A stretch of 64,000 bases of DNA from Sphingobacterium sp. UBA7855 (GTDB taxonomy: Bacteria; Bacteroidota; Bacteroidia; Sphingobacteriales; Sphingobacteriaceae). The notes under the pieces were generated by a model that saw nothing but the letters and a program-made list of their open reading frames with translations, did no database searches and was not told the DNA's origin. The DNA is taken from NCBI GenBank assembly GCA_002500745.1, contig DLST01000007.1, positions 189,786 to 253,785 of the forward strand. The letters run 5' to 3'. Of the stretch, positions 6,722 to 16,364 are shown one piece after another; position 1 is the first letter of the stretch; every line of letters begins with the position of its first letter. Position numbers and translations under genes: made by a program.

Positions 6722-9070
6722 TTAACGAACAGTATTTAATACCTCCACCTCCTGAAATGTAAAACCCACGCGTATCGCCTTCAAACCTATCAGACCTTGT
6801 AGGTCTTCCACCTCAAACTGTTCGATATCAGTTTCAAGCAGGCCTTTGTGCTGAAGCAGGTTTATATAGCCCAGATATTCGGTTTCTTCGTGAATAGTGG
6901 AATAGACTATGACCAGTTTTCCTTTTTGGGTAATGCGTTCCGATTTTCCTTTAATCTTTGCTTTGTCGATGCGTTTCTTGGCAATTTCATACCGTACATT
7001 GTAGGAACCATCGATATCAAACTGTTTTTCGTCCATCCGGAAACGGATGGAAATAGGTGTTGCAAAGACAAGTACAAGCGAGGTCACCTCCAGCTGATGT
7101 GGAAGTGAGGGCTGCAGCACCTTAAATTCGTGTTCCATTGCACACATGACCTGCAGTTGCCATAAGCGTAAGTTGCGCAGGTAATACAGCTCAAAGTTGC
7201 GGTCGGGTGCAATGGATGCACCGATATACATATTGTGCTCGATACCATCCGTTTTATAGCGTTCGTAATAGTGAGGGAAATATTCCTGGGCTTCGACCTG
7301 TTTCTCGTCCAACACGGCCACGAGCTTTTTGTTGATCAGCGTGATGGAACTGTCGTAATCGCGACGTGCCTCATAAAAGCCGCCGATTGCTGGGTTGATA
7401 CGGTTGAAATAACGGTCAATTGCATCTACAATGTTGGCATCTCGGTTGCTTTTTCGGAAATTCTCCAGGATAGGATGGATGTCAGCGTTAAAGTAATCGA
7501 GCATCTGCTGTTCGGTATCGGTCAGCAGCGCATGCTGCAGTGCCGCCAGGTTTCTTTCCAGATCGAAAATCTTCTGCTCAAACAGGGGTAATTTTTGTGT
7601 TTGATTGATGGCCCTGAATAGCGTGATCAGATCGCTGTTTTGGTTGTACAGATCTTGCCGTATCGCTTGGTTGCGCGATTCGGATGACCCCTGCACGTCG
7701 ATCTGTCCGTAAAGTGGATAGACATGATCGAAGACAATCTCCTGCAGGGCATAGTCTTTCCCGAAAGCGTGGTCGTTAATAAAACGGACAGCTTCTTCCT
7801 GAAACCGCCATTTGACACTTGGGTGGATGGAGGTATATTCCTTTTGGATCACAGCCTCGATCTGATTTTCCGTTTCGGAAAATGCTTTCGACACTTTATC
7901 TTTGATAAAAGGCAAAATAAAGTTGAGCTTGTTGGCATTGACCGAATTGAGCGCGCGTACCCGCGACGATGACATCTCCAGCAGTCCCAAAACTTTGCCG
8001 CCCTCAATAAGGGGCACAAAAATAAAGCTCTTGACCTGCTGTTGCTTCAGCTTATTGATAAAATAAGCCTGTTTCGGATCGGTGATGGGCATCTTATCAA
8101 TATCGGGTACGACAAGATATTCATCTTTTGTAAGCAGACTCTCGAGGGTATCGCTGCAGAGCATCTCTTCACACTCGGTGATGGTGGAATCATAGAGCAG
8201 ATGGCTGTAAAGCTGCTTTTCGACAATCCGTAAGTTGTATTCGTTTCTGACCTTTTCGAATGAGGTAAGCCCAATGCGCAAGTCGCTAATTTTGTAGATA
8301 GACCTAAATATGCTTTCAATTTCTGCCAGCTGGATTGCACTCTTCTCGCGGAGTAAATTACTTTTAAAGCTCGATACCGCATTTTCAATGGTGGCATCAA
8401 AAAGGGTCATTATGGCAAAGCCCTTTAAGATCCAGCTCCGTTCTGGGAATTTGGATTTCCATAAGTCAATATCCGAAAAATTGTCGATCAGTTCAACAAT
8501 ATCTTCTTCTGAAAGATGGACAGCGCGTTCGGTGGGGATGATATCCATAAAATCGGCATTGAACAATACGCGGTAATGATGGATGATATTATTTTTATCT
8601 GGAATATCCAAAAATTGGGGTGCATCCATGGCATCTACCTTAAAGCCATAATACTGGCTGATAATGACGCAGCAATTGAGAATATAGTAGGTGTCGGCAG
8701 AGATGTCGCGAAGGGTGAATTCAAAGTGATCGCCAGCATCGCTTAAGATTTTTTCGAGCCTTGCGGTGTGATTGAACGTGTAGAGATGAAAAGGGATAGT
8801 AACGGCCTTGATCTCATTGTGTGTTAGTGAACTTGGGAACAGGTCGGCCAGCAGTACCCTGATGATAGGCTCGTAACCCAACAGCTCGTCAGTTTTCTCC
8901 ACACCTTCGATAAGTTGGGGGTACTTCTTGATTTCTTCCAGTAACGCACGAGCGTAAACGGACTGAAACTCGACGGGCGATAAGGCAGCCCTTTCAAAAG
9001 CGGGTATAATTTTGTGAAAAGCGATCAGGGTTTTGAACGGACTGGAATCAAAGGAGAAGTTATACTGCAT
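6722..9070 (-). CDS. large GAF-domain protein of unknown function
   Basis: 782 residues, soluble, no signal peptide. The central part (about 330-395: LVVPDIDKM, KSFIFVPLIEGGKVLGLLEM) reads as a GAF domain, a small-molecule or light sensory fold. The N-terminal 300 residues are helical and the C-terminal 380 residues contain a second helical region followed by a beta-rich end (FDIDGSYNVRYEIAKKR, GKLVIVYSTIHEETEYLGYI). I recognise no enzymatic output such as kinase, cyclase or phosphodiesterase and no DNA-binding motif. Similar long GAF proteins are known in Sphingobacteriaceae and Flavobacteriaceae as conserved hypothetical proteins. Its position just upstream of the GAF-PAS kinase suggests it feeds that pathway; this is inference. 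Confidence 0.8.
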   Translation of the reverse strand: MQYNFSFDSSPFKTLIAFHKIIPAFERAALSPVEFQSVYARALLEEIKKYPQLIEGVEKTDELLGYEPIIRVLLADLFPSSLTHNEIKAVTIPFHLYTFNHTARLEKILSDAGDHFEFTLRDISADTYYILNCCVIISQYYGFKVDAMDAPQFLDIPDKNNIIHHYRVLFNADFMDIIPTERAVHLSEEDIVELIDNFSDIDLWKSKFPERSWILKGFAIMTLFDATIENAVSSFKSNLLREKSAIQLAEIESIFRSIYKISDLRIGLTSFEKVRNEYNLRIVEKQLYSHLLYDSTITECEEMLCSDTLESLLTKDEYLVVPDIDKMPITDPKQAYFINKLKQQQVKSFIFVPLIEGGKVLGLLEMSSSRVRALNSVNANKLNFILPFIKDKVSKAFSETENQIEAVIQKEYTSIHPSVKWRFQEEAVRFINDHAFGKDYALQEIVFDHVYPLYGQIDVQGSSESRNQAIRQDLYNQNSDLITLFRAINQTQKLPLFEQKIFDLERNLAALQHALLTDTEQQMLDYFNADIHPILENFRKSNRDANIVDAIDRYFNRINPAIGGFYEARRDYDSSITLINKKLVAVLDEKQVEAQEYFPHYYERYKTDGIEHNMYIGASIAPDRNFELYYLRNLRLWQLQVMCAMEHEFKVLQPSLPHQLEVTSLVLVFATPISIRFRMDEKQFDIDGSYNVRYEIAKKRIDKAKIKGKSERITQKGKLVIVYSTIHEETEYLGYINLLQHKGLLETDIEQFEVEDLQGLIGLKAIRVGFTFQEVEVLNTVR

Positions 9071-9374
9071 AGTGGTTGTTCCTGACTAAATTAGATTACT
9101 GCTGGAAGATGTACAAAATTAAAAAATAATCGGCGATTGCGGGATGGATTTTTAATACATTTTTCCATAAAACCATCAAACTGTATGGGCATGCGCTTGT
9201 TCTATACGTAAAAAAACTTGAGCTGTTGTAGCAGATCGGAGAGGATGAGTAGATCGATGTTGCTTAAAGCGGCGATAAACTTGCGCTCGTCGATTGGGAA
9301 CGCAGACAGAGGTCAGCGGACTGTCCACATCGACAAGGATATAATAACGTATATAAAAATTAAAAACTAATACC
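9071..9374. other. intergenic region without a supported gene
   Basis: These 304 bases lie between the divergent GAF-protein gene and the small gene at 9375. AT-rich stretches next to each start (for example 9351-9371) may hold promoters, but I see no clear -33/-7 pair, repeat or RNA. Antisense frames here have no gene-like composition. Confidence 0.5.
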
Positions 9375-9635
9375 ATGGAAGAGAGAACAACATTTACCGG
9401 GATCCCCGTGACCAATGACGAAGGAATAGAAAAGTATTTTGATTTCGAAGTAGGTAGAGAGGAAGGCCAAAACGAATATGCACGCATTACAATGGATGGC
9501 TGCCAGCTCATCTTGGATGAACAACTGGCTTATCTCAGCGGAGATCTGCCGAAAGAATGGCACAGGCCAGCGATCGATAAACTACTCTTTTTATTGTCGG
9601 TGGACCGTAATAGTGATGATAGCGCACAGGCGTAA
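9375..9635 (+). CDS. small acidic protein, unknown function
   Basis: 86 residues, start MEERTTFTGIPVTNDEGIEK, rich in Glu and Asp, no signal peptide or membrane segment and no recognised motif. The ATG follows an A-rich leader typical of weak Bacteroidota ribosome sites. It stands alone, 195 bases ahead of the hybrid sensor gene on the same strand. Balanced codon use and coherent amino-acid composition (amphipathic segments such as WHRPAIDKLLFLLSVD) favour a real gene over a chance frame, but there is no family evidence. Confidence 0.55.
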   Translation: MEERTTFTGIPVTNDEGIEKYFDFEVGREEGQNEYARITMDGCQLILDEQLAYLSGDLPKEWHRPAIDKLLFLLSVDRNSDDSAQA

Positions 9636-9830
9636 TGGGGTAAAGCGCGCGAATTTGCAATGGACTTGGCTTGATGTACACGATTTCTTGAGGAAAGAAA
9701 TTGGAAGATAAAAACATCATGCAATGAGATGGGAAGCAGCAAGAAGTACGAATTAAACGGATGCAAAAAATTGTTTCTTTCCTTAGCTCGAAAACCGTAT
9801 ACTTGCTGGACTACCAATTGAAGGATCTAA

Positions 9831-12800
9831 ATGACAAAAAGATATGTCCGTTATATCGTTATCATTACCCTGCTTTACAGTTTTATCCCACTGTCGTTGC
9901 GGTCGCAGCCCCACTTTGGAAATCTAACTTACGATAAAGGACTGTCCAATAGTACAGTGTTGAGTATATGCCGCGATCATGCTGGATTTCTCTGGATCGG
10001 TACGAGGGATGGGCTGAATCGCTATGATGGCCATCAGGTCAAACAATACCGCTCTGATCATCGGGATATGCGTACGATATCGACTAACAATTATATCTAT
10101 GCCATTGTTGAGCATCCCCGATTAAAGGAGCTTTGGATAGGCACGCAGCAGGGGTTGAACTGCTATGATCCAAAGCAAGACCGATTTAAGCGGATCAGTT
10201 ACCCGGGCCAGCTTCCTAAAAATGGAAATCACTTTGCTGTGCTGACAATCCAATTTACGCCATCTGGCGCTTTGTTGGGTACTAACAATGGGCTAATGGT
10301 GATTCCCGATGCTAATAAGCCGTCTATAGCAGAAGCTGGTGTACTGCAAGGGCTTGAGATATTCTCCCTATTGCAGCTAGGCAATGATATCCTAATAGGT
10401 AGTAATAAAGGATTGTACCTGTGGCGTGATCAGAAGAATGTGCTGCCGGTCGCACTTGGCCCTGCGGGTGCAGCAGGTACGGCGGTCAAAGATATCCGGC
10501 GGGTAGGTGCGGGTAAGATCTGGGTGGCTACTGATGGGCAGGGGCTTTTTGAGATCGATGACCGCTATAGGCTTACTGCGCATTACGGCACTAAGACTGG
10601 GCTGGCAAGCGACTATGTACGCGCCATCGCTGTCGATAGCAGTGCAACGATCTGGATCGGTACGATGGATGGTGGCAGCCTACTGCAACCCGATGGTCAT
10701 ATCCTACAGCAGATCCGCTCCAGCGCAAATCATCCATTCAGTATCAATGACAACTCCATCAAGACCATCTATATTGATAAGCAAGGTATCGTCTGGATGG
10801 GGACCAACTTTGGCGGAATCAATTATCACCATGCTGCCGCGTATCCTTTTCGTGTCGATCTGGCAGACGGTCATTACAAGCATCTTAGCGGAAATCTCGT
10901 CAGTGCCATTGCCATGGACAGCGATGGGAATACCTGGGTGGGAACGGAACGTGATGGTCTAAATCTGCGACGGAAAGGGAGCGAGGAATATCAGAAGATA
11001 CGGCTGCGCTCCAATACCATCAAATGTATACTGACCGATAAAAAATACATTTACGTGGGTACATTTGGTGCGGGGCTGGCACGGATCAACCGCCGTAACA
11101 TCAAGGATATTATTTACTACAATAGCAGTGGCGAAAACGGTCTCACGCTGCTGCAAAATTATATTGGGAGCATCACTCAGGACGAGCACGGTCAACTATG
11201 GATCGGTACGGGAAATCGCGGCGTGCAACGCATTAACAGCCAGTTTAACGAAGCCATGCAACCCCATGTGGCGTTTACAAAAAATGCAGCCAACAATTAC
11301 GTAAAGGATGTCTTGGTAACAAAAGCCGGTACTGTATTTATCGGTACAGCCCAAGGACTGGGCGAGCTACAGCAGTGTAGTCGGCCGCCTTGGCAGCGCA
11401 GCAGCAGGGAAGCTCAAAGTAGTATGCAAATAGATGGCGGCGGAAGGGCAATAAATCCTAATGGAGGCAAGCTAGGTCAAGAAAGTCAGTCCTCAGACCG
11501 CAATAATAGGCCACAAGATAACAGTTTAAGGGACAATAGGTGGGGGCCGCTTGATGCGGCACAGGGGGATGACTATATTTCGCGCGATATTCTGAAAGAC
11601 CATTATATCAATACACTCTTGGAGGATGAGTCGGGGACAATCTGGATTGGCACGCAGGAAAAGGGCCTTTTCAGCTATCATCCGCAGACGGCAAAGCTAA
11701 CCCGTATCGAGCTGTTCCCTAGCCGCAGCTATTATCATGTGCTCGGAATAGCCGAAAACAAACGCAATGAAATTATTGTCAGTACCAACAATGGCCTGGT
11801 CTTTTACCATACGGTTACGGGAAAAAAGCGGTATATGGATATTGAGGATGGCTTTCCGACAAATGAGTTCCTGCCCAATGCCATGCTCTGCTACGATGGG
11901 CAGCTGCTTGTAGGTTCGCATAAAGGTCTGATTACCCTTAACGTATCGCGCCATAAGGCCAATACCGATGTGCCCAATGTGCTAATCTCAGGTTTCACCA
12001 TCAATGGGCAGGATCGGACAAGTAACGGTCAGATCCTGGGGCTTAAAAATCCAAACTACTTGACAACGATCGATCTGAATCATGATCAAAATACTTTTAC
12101 CATCGATTTTAGTTCGGACAACCTTATCAATCCGCAGAAAAATACCTATGCGTATCAGATCGAGGAGATCGATCAAGGCTGGAACCTGACCGACAGGCCC
12201 AACATTACTTATACCAACTTAAGCCCGGGCAAGTATACGCTGAAAATCAAAACAGCCAATGACGATGGTGTATGGAGCACGGTGGTCAAATCGCTTGAGA
12301 TCCGTATCGCACCGCCCTTTTACAAGTCGATCGGCGCATACACGCTGTATGCTGTACTACTGATTGCCGGCATCTTATATGTTTATCGGTATAATCTGGA
12401 AAAAAAGCAATTGAAAACCAAGTTGTACTACGAAGAAAAACACCACCAGGATCAGGCGGCTCTGATGCAGTCCAAGCTTGATTTTTTTACCAAGATTAGT
12501 CATGAAATCCGTACACCGCTAACCTTGATACATGCTCCAGTGGAGAAAATACTGCAGGAGAGCAAGCTTGATAATCATCTGGATGAACAGCTGCAGCAGG
12601 TCCGGCGTAATATCAAGCGGCTGCTCCAACTGACTCAGGAGCTGCTGACCTTCAATAAAATGGATGCCCGCAAGCTTAGCCTGGACAAGCAGGTCATCGA
12701 CTCGGCGAGATATTTTGAACCGATATATCGCTCTTTTGAACCGATAGCGCGTAATCTAGGTATTGAATACAGGCTCGAAAACTGCTTTGAAGGCCACTTT

Positions 12801-14003
12801 ATGGCCGATCCTCAGCAATTGGAAAAAGTGTTACTCAATTTGCTTTCCAACGCATTTAAGTTCAGGAGAGAGCACAACCCGGCGATAAGCATAGTGGTGC
12901 GTCGGAACAACAGCGATCTGCTGATCCATGTGATCGACAATGGTCTAGGGATCAAACCTGATGAGCGGGATCGTATATTTGATACCTTTTACCAGGGGGA
13001 TGAAGGGCATACCAAGGAAGGCTGGGGGATCGGCCTGGCCTTCGCCAAAGAGCTGGTCGAGCTGCATCAGGGACGCCTCTATCTAGACGATGCGCAGGCT
13101 TTTTCCGAAAGAAAGGAGACTGTCTTTACAATCGCCCTTCCGGTCGGTATCATTCCACCGGAGCAGCAGGCGGACAGCGGCGTGCTACAGGCTCCCGAAG
13201 ACACGACCAATGTACGTCCTGTCTACACAGTGTCAGCGCCAACGCGCGACTTTCATATATTGATCGTTGAAGACAATGATGAGCTGCGTTCCTTTTTGGT
13301 CGGTCACCTGCAACGACAATATCAGGTAAGCGCAGCGGCCCACGGCAAGGCGGCACTTGTTGCGGTGGCAGAATGTATGCCCGATCTGATCATAACCGAT
13401 ATTGCCATGCCCTATATGGACGGTTATACCCTCGTCAGGGCGCTAAAAGCTGATGCGGATACGGCGCATATTCCGGTGATTATGCTCACGGCAAAAAGCG
13501 AGGAACAGGATAGTGTATTTGGTTACCAGATTGGTATCATAAATTATGTGACGAAGCCTTTTAACCTGCAGGTACTCGATCTGCAAATTTTTAATACGGT
13601 GTCGGCACTGGAGCAGGCCAAAGAGCGCAACCGGAGCTACCTGCTGTTGTCCAAGCGCGACGAGATCATATCCAGTGCCGAAACGGCATACTTAGATAAG
13701 CTTCGTGCTACAGTAGAAGCACATATGGCCGATCCGATATTCTCCGTAGCAATGCTCGCTGATAAGATGGGACAGAGTCAAAGCGCCCTACTTAAGAAGG
13801 TCAAAGGGCTCACAGGACTCAGCGCTACTGAACTGATCAAAGATATTCGGCTCAACGAAGCCGCCAATCTGCTTGTTCAGTCGGATCAGGTAGCATCGGT
13901 TGCCTATGCCGTCGGATTTAACGACCGGAAGTATTTTAGTAAAGAGTTTAAAAAGAAATTTGGGGTAAATCCGACACAATACAGGGAAAATAAGATCAAT
14001 TAA
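9831..14003 (+). CDS. hybrid two-component system regulator (HTCS) of the PUL
   Basis: A 1390-residue one-protein two-component system that should sense an oligosaccharide in the periplasm and activate the PUL downstream. In order: signal peptide (1-25), a two-component-regulator beta-propeller (about 30-720, repeats such as GFLWIGTRDGLNRYD and GTIWIGTQEKGLFSY), a Y_Y_Y domain (about 745-815), one membrane helix (about 822-844), HisKA with His891 (KISHEIRTPLTL), HATPase_c (about 985-1105, NLLSNAFKF and DNGLGIKPDERD), a receiver with Asp1190 (DLIITDIAMPYMDG) and Lys in VTKPFN, and a C-terminal AraC helix-turn-helix (about 1285-1388, VAYAVGFNDRKYFSKEFKK). Residues about 515-580 form a Gly/Ser/Asn/Gln-rich insertion in the propeller. 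The predicted target site lies directly after the gene, before the PL8 gene. Confidence 0.96.
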   Translation: MTKRYVRYIVIITLLYSFIPLSLRSQPHFGNLTYDKGLSNSTVLSICRDHAGFLWIGTRDGLNRYDGHQVKQYRSDHRDMRTISTNNYIYAIVEHPRLKELWIGTQQGLNCYDPKQDRFKRISYPGQLPKNGNHFAVLTIQFTPSGALLGTNNGLMVIPDANKPSIAEAGVLQGLEIFSLLQLGNDILIGSNKGLYLWRDQKNVLPVALGPAGAAGTAVKDIRRVGAGKIWVATDGQGLFEIDDRYRLTAHYGTKTGLASDYVRAIAVDSSATIWIGTMDGGSLLQPDGHILQQIRSSANHPFSINDNSIKTIYIDKQGIVWMGTNFGGINYHHAAAYPFRVDLADGHYKHLSGNLVSAIAMDSDGNTWVGTERDGLNLRRKGSEEYQKIRLRSNTIKCILTDKKYIYVGTFGAGLARINRRNIKDIIYYNSSGENGLTLLQNYIGSITQDEHGQLWIGTGNRGVQRINSQFNEAMQPHVAFTKNAANNYVKDVLVTKAGTVFIGTAQGLGELQQCSRPPWQRSSREAQSSMQIDGGGRAINPNGGKLGQESQSSDRNNRPQDNSLRDNRWGPLDAAQGDDYISRDILKDHYINTLLEDESGTIWIGTQEKGLFSYHPQTAKLTRIELFPSRSYYHVLGIAENKRNEIIVSTNNGLVFYHTVTGKKRYMDIEDGFPTNEFLPNAMLCYDGQLLVGSHKGLITLNVSRHKANTDVPNVLISGFTINGQDRTSNGQILGLKNPNYLTTIDLNHDQNTFTIDFSSDNLINPQKNTYAYQIEEIDQGWNLTDRPNITYTNLSPGKYTLKIKTANDDGVWSTVVKSLEIRIAPPFYKSIGAYTLYAVLLIAGILYVYRYNLEKKQLKTKLYYEEKHHQDQAALMQSKLDFFTKISHEIRTPLTLIHAPVEKILQESKLDNHLDEQLQQVRRNIKRLLQLTQELLTFNKMDARKLSLDKQVIDSARYFEPIYRSFEPIARNLGIEYRLENCFEGHFMADPQQLEKVLLNLLSNAFKFRREHNPAISIVVRRNNSDLLIHVIDNGLGIKPDERDRIFDTFYQGDEGHTKEGWGIGLAFAKELVELHQGRLYLDDAQAFSERKETVFTIALPVGIIPPEQQADSGVLQAPEDTTNVRPVYTVSAPTRDFHILIVEDNDELRSFLVGHLQRQYQVSAAAHGKAALVAVAECMPDLIITDIAMPYMDGYTLVRALKADADTAHIPVIMLTAKSEEQDSVFGYQIGIINYVTKPFNLQVLDLQIFNTVSALEQAKERNRSYLLLSKRDEIISSAETAYLDKLRATVEAHMADPIFSVAMLADKMGQSQSALLKKVKGLTGLSATELIKDIRLNEAANLLVQSDQVASVAYAVGFNDRKYFSKEFKKKFGVNPTQYRENKIN

Positions 14004-14008
14004 AAGAT

Positions 14009-14067
14009 TTTACCCCTAAATTTACGTTTTTTTACCCCTATGGGATCCCATGAGTTCTACATATTTG
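14009..14067 (+). promoter_or_regulatory. predicted HTCS-activated PUL promoter
   Basis: TTTACCCCTA occurs twice as a perfect direct repeat, at 14009-14018 and 14031-14040, with 22 bases start to start (two helical turns), as expected for a dimer of AraC-type domains. A -7-like box CATATTTG lies at 14060-14067. Counting 19 bases upstream places the -33 element at 14037-14040, which is not TTTG but the end of the second repeat, so a bound activator would replace the missing -33 contact. A 12-bp palindrome ATGGGATCCCAT (14040-14051) lies between. Confidence 0.6.
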
Positions 14068-14152
14068 TGAAGCTATTTGCTCGATCGCAAAACACAACAG
14101 CTCCGCTGTGCCGAAGCGGTCGTCAGACAGTACCAATATAAGTCCCAAGAAT

Positions 14153-16243
14153 ATGAATAGACTCCTATTAATCCTTATTATGCCGCTACTCTGCATGCAG
14201 GCTTTTGCTCAAGCTGAATTCCCTTTTGGAACCATCAGCAGACGGGTGGTGGACGATGAACTTGCTCAGCTATCTACGAAAGAACATCTTCTCAAGACCT
14301 ACAGGCGGACACTGGGCAAAGATGGTGCGTGGTCCGATATTGACTATGCAGACCGTGCTGTTACCGAATGGAAACCTACCGCACACCTAGATCGGGTCAG
14401 GCAGCTGATCGGCGCATATGTGCACGCGGAAAGCCCGCTCTACCAAAATAGGGCACTGTATACGCAGATTATCAGCGCCCTGAATTATTGGGCACAGCAT
14501 AATTTTACCAGCACCAACTGGTGGCACAATGAGATCGCTACACCCAAAGCTATTGGGGTGGCCCTGATCTTGATGAAGACTGGTCAAGAACAGGTTCCGA
14601 AGCAGCTGGAAGACGCACTGGTCTTGAAAATGACCAAGGGTGATCCGTACAAGATGACCGGAGCTAACAAAAGCGACATCGCGATGCATTACTTTTATCG
14701 CGCGCTGATCACGCAGGACAAGCATCTGCTGACTTCTTCGCTGGAACAGCTCTTTTATCCCGTCCAGCTGGTCGATGGCAAGGAGGGTTTACAGTATGAT
14801 CTTTCCTATCTGCAACATGGCCCGCAGCTGTATATTGCGGGTTATGGGGAGGAATTTTTGAAAGGTATATCTACCATTATGTATTATGTCCGCGATACGC
14901 CCTACGCAATTTCGGATGAAAAGAAGCAGCTTTTTATACGTTTTCTGAAAGAAAGCTACTTGCCCATCATTCGAGCCGGTTACATTGATTTTAATGTACA
15001 GGGGCGTGGTATATCTCGGCCAAACATACTGAAGAAGAACGCTGGTGTAACTATGTTGCAGCATATGCTGGCGATCGATCCCCAGCAGCGGCAGATGTGG
15101 ATGCATGAAATCGCCAAGTTGGACAGCACGACCCCATACGATACGCCCGGATCTCCACTACATAGACATTACTGGAAGGGTGACTACACTACGCATAGCC
15201 GCAAAGGCTATCAGGTCAATGTCCGCATAGCAAGTGCCCGAACGAATCGCTCTGAGTCGGGAAATGGCGAAAATATATATGGAAAGTATATGACGGATGG
15301 GGTGACCAATATCCAGGTATTCGGGCCAGAATATATGAACATCATGCCCATTTGGGAATGGGATAAAATTCCGGGTACCACGACGCGGGATATGACAGCC
15401 GACCCTGTGCTCGTAGAGCAGTGGGGCGCGTTGGCTAGCAACCGATTTGCAGGGGGGGTATCGGATGGCCAATATGGTTGTACAGCCATGGTGCTCGAAT
15501 ATGATAGCGTACAGGCTCATAAGGCCTGGTTTTTCTTTGATCAGCAGGTGGTCTGCCTAGGTGCTGGCATAACCTCCAACAGCAACGCACCAGTGGTGAC
15601 AACGCTCAATCAGACCTGGCAAAAAGGTAAGGTCAAATGGGGAGGGAAGGCAATGGCTGCAATCGACTCTTTGAAGCGCAAGGTGAACACGGGGGAGTAC
15701 GTGAGTCATAATCAGGTAGCTTATCTGTTTAATGATCGCTCAGCGGTCACCTTGACCAGCAAAAAACAGACCGGATCATGGTATCACATCAACCGCTCAC
15801 GATCTAAGGAAAGTATAACAGGTATGGTGTTTAAGCTATGGATCAACCACGGCGTCAGACCAGTGGATGCAACTTACGCTTACAGTCTATATCCTGGAAC
15901 CGAATCACCAAACAAACTTGAAGCTGAAAAAGTCAGGATCATTACAAATACCAAGGCGGTACAAGCCGTAGAACACCGTGGGCTCGAATACATACAGGCT
16001 GTATTTTATCAGGCAGGTCAGCTAGAAACGGATCAACTGTTTGTTGAAGTTGATCAACCTATTATTTTACAGATCAGTAAAGAATCTTCCGGCTATACGC
16101 TATGTGTAGCAGATCCCAATCAGCAAATTGATGCTGTGCGGGTCAATGTGCGCGACAAGCGGTCCGGTCAGTCGAAAGAGGTTCGGATCGCACTGCCGCA
16201 AGGCGCCTATCGGGGAGCCACAGCAAAGTCTGCTATCCGTTGA
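14153..16243 (+). CDS. polysaccharide lyase family 8 (chondroitin AC / hyaluronan lyase type)
   Basis: A secreted endo-lyase that cleaves uronic-acid glycans by beta-elimination, leaving an unsaturated uronate. The start is set at the ATG at 14153, which begins a good signal peptide (MNRLLLILIMPLLCMQAFAQ); an upstream GTG adds a poor leader. Mature length fits PL8. Family catalytic residues are present with the spacing I recall for Flavobacterium chondroitinase AC: Asn172 (TGANKSD), His222 (YLQHGPQLY), Tyr231 (AGYGEEF), Arg285 and Arg289 (GRGISR), and Glu368 (SESGNGEN). The alpha-toroid comes first and the beta-sandwich part after about residue 380. First gene behind the predicted HTCS promoter; the GH88 gene later in the locus would process its products. 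Xanthan-type substrates cannot be excluded. Confidence 0.94.
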   Translation: MNRLLLILIMPLLCMQAFAQAEFPFGTISRRVVDDELAQLSTKEHLLKTYRRTLGKDGAWSDIDYADRAVTEWKPTAHLDRVRQLIGAYVHAESPLYQNRALYTQIISALNYWAQHNFTSTNWWHNEIATPKAIGVALILMKTGQEQVPKQLEDALVLKMTKGDPYKMTGANKSDIAMHYFYRALITQDKHLLTSSLEQLFYPVQLVDGKEGLQYDLSYLQHGPQLYIAGYGEEFLKGISTIMYYVRDTPYAISDEKKQLFIRFLKESYLPIIRAGYIDFNVQGRGISRPNILKKNAGVTMLQHMLAIDPQQRQMWMHEIAKLDSTTPYDTPGSPLHRHYWKGDYTTHSRKGYQVNVRIASARTNRSESGNGENIYGKYMTDGVTNIQVFGPEYMNIMPIWEWDKIPGTTTRDMTADPVLVEQWGALASNRFAGGVSDGQYGCTAMVLEYDSVQAHKAWFFFDQQVVCLGAGITSNSNAPVVTTLNQTWQKGKVKWGGKAMAAIDSLKRKVNTGEYVSHNQVAYLFNDRSAVTLTSKKQTGSWYHINRSRSKESITGMVFKLWINHGVRPVDATYAYSLYPGTESPNKLEAEKVRIITNTKAVQAVEHRGLEYIQAVFYQAGQLETDQLFVEVDQPIILQISKESSGYTLCVADPNQQIDAVRVNVRDKRSGQSKEVRIALPQGAYRGATAKSAIR

Positions 16244-16260
16244 CAGCTTACCGTAAGACC

Positions 16261-16291
16261 TGTAGGTGGGGAGTACCACTGCAGACCTACA
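16261..16291 (+). other. inverted repeat in the susC leader
   Basis: TGTAGGT (16261-16267) is complementary to ACCTACA (16285-16291), with a further GTGG/CCAC pairing possible inside the loop. No T-run follows, so it is not a simple terminator. It lies between the PL8 and susC genes and may be a processing or regulatory structure. Confidence 0.3.
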
Positions 16292-16364
16292 CATCGCCGG
16301 GGCTAAAGCAGAATGTGACAACCCAAAGAACCAAATCCTAAAATCAATTAATAAATCATAGATT

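Noticed and set aside
9176-9511. A 111-residue minus-strand reading frame
   Set aside because: It overlaps the more plausible small gene at 9375 in antisense, has no motif and an unbalanced composition.
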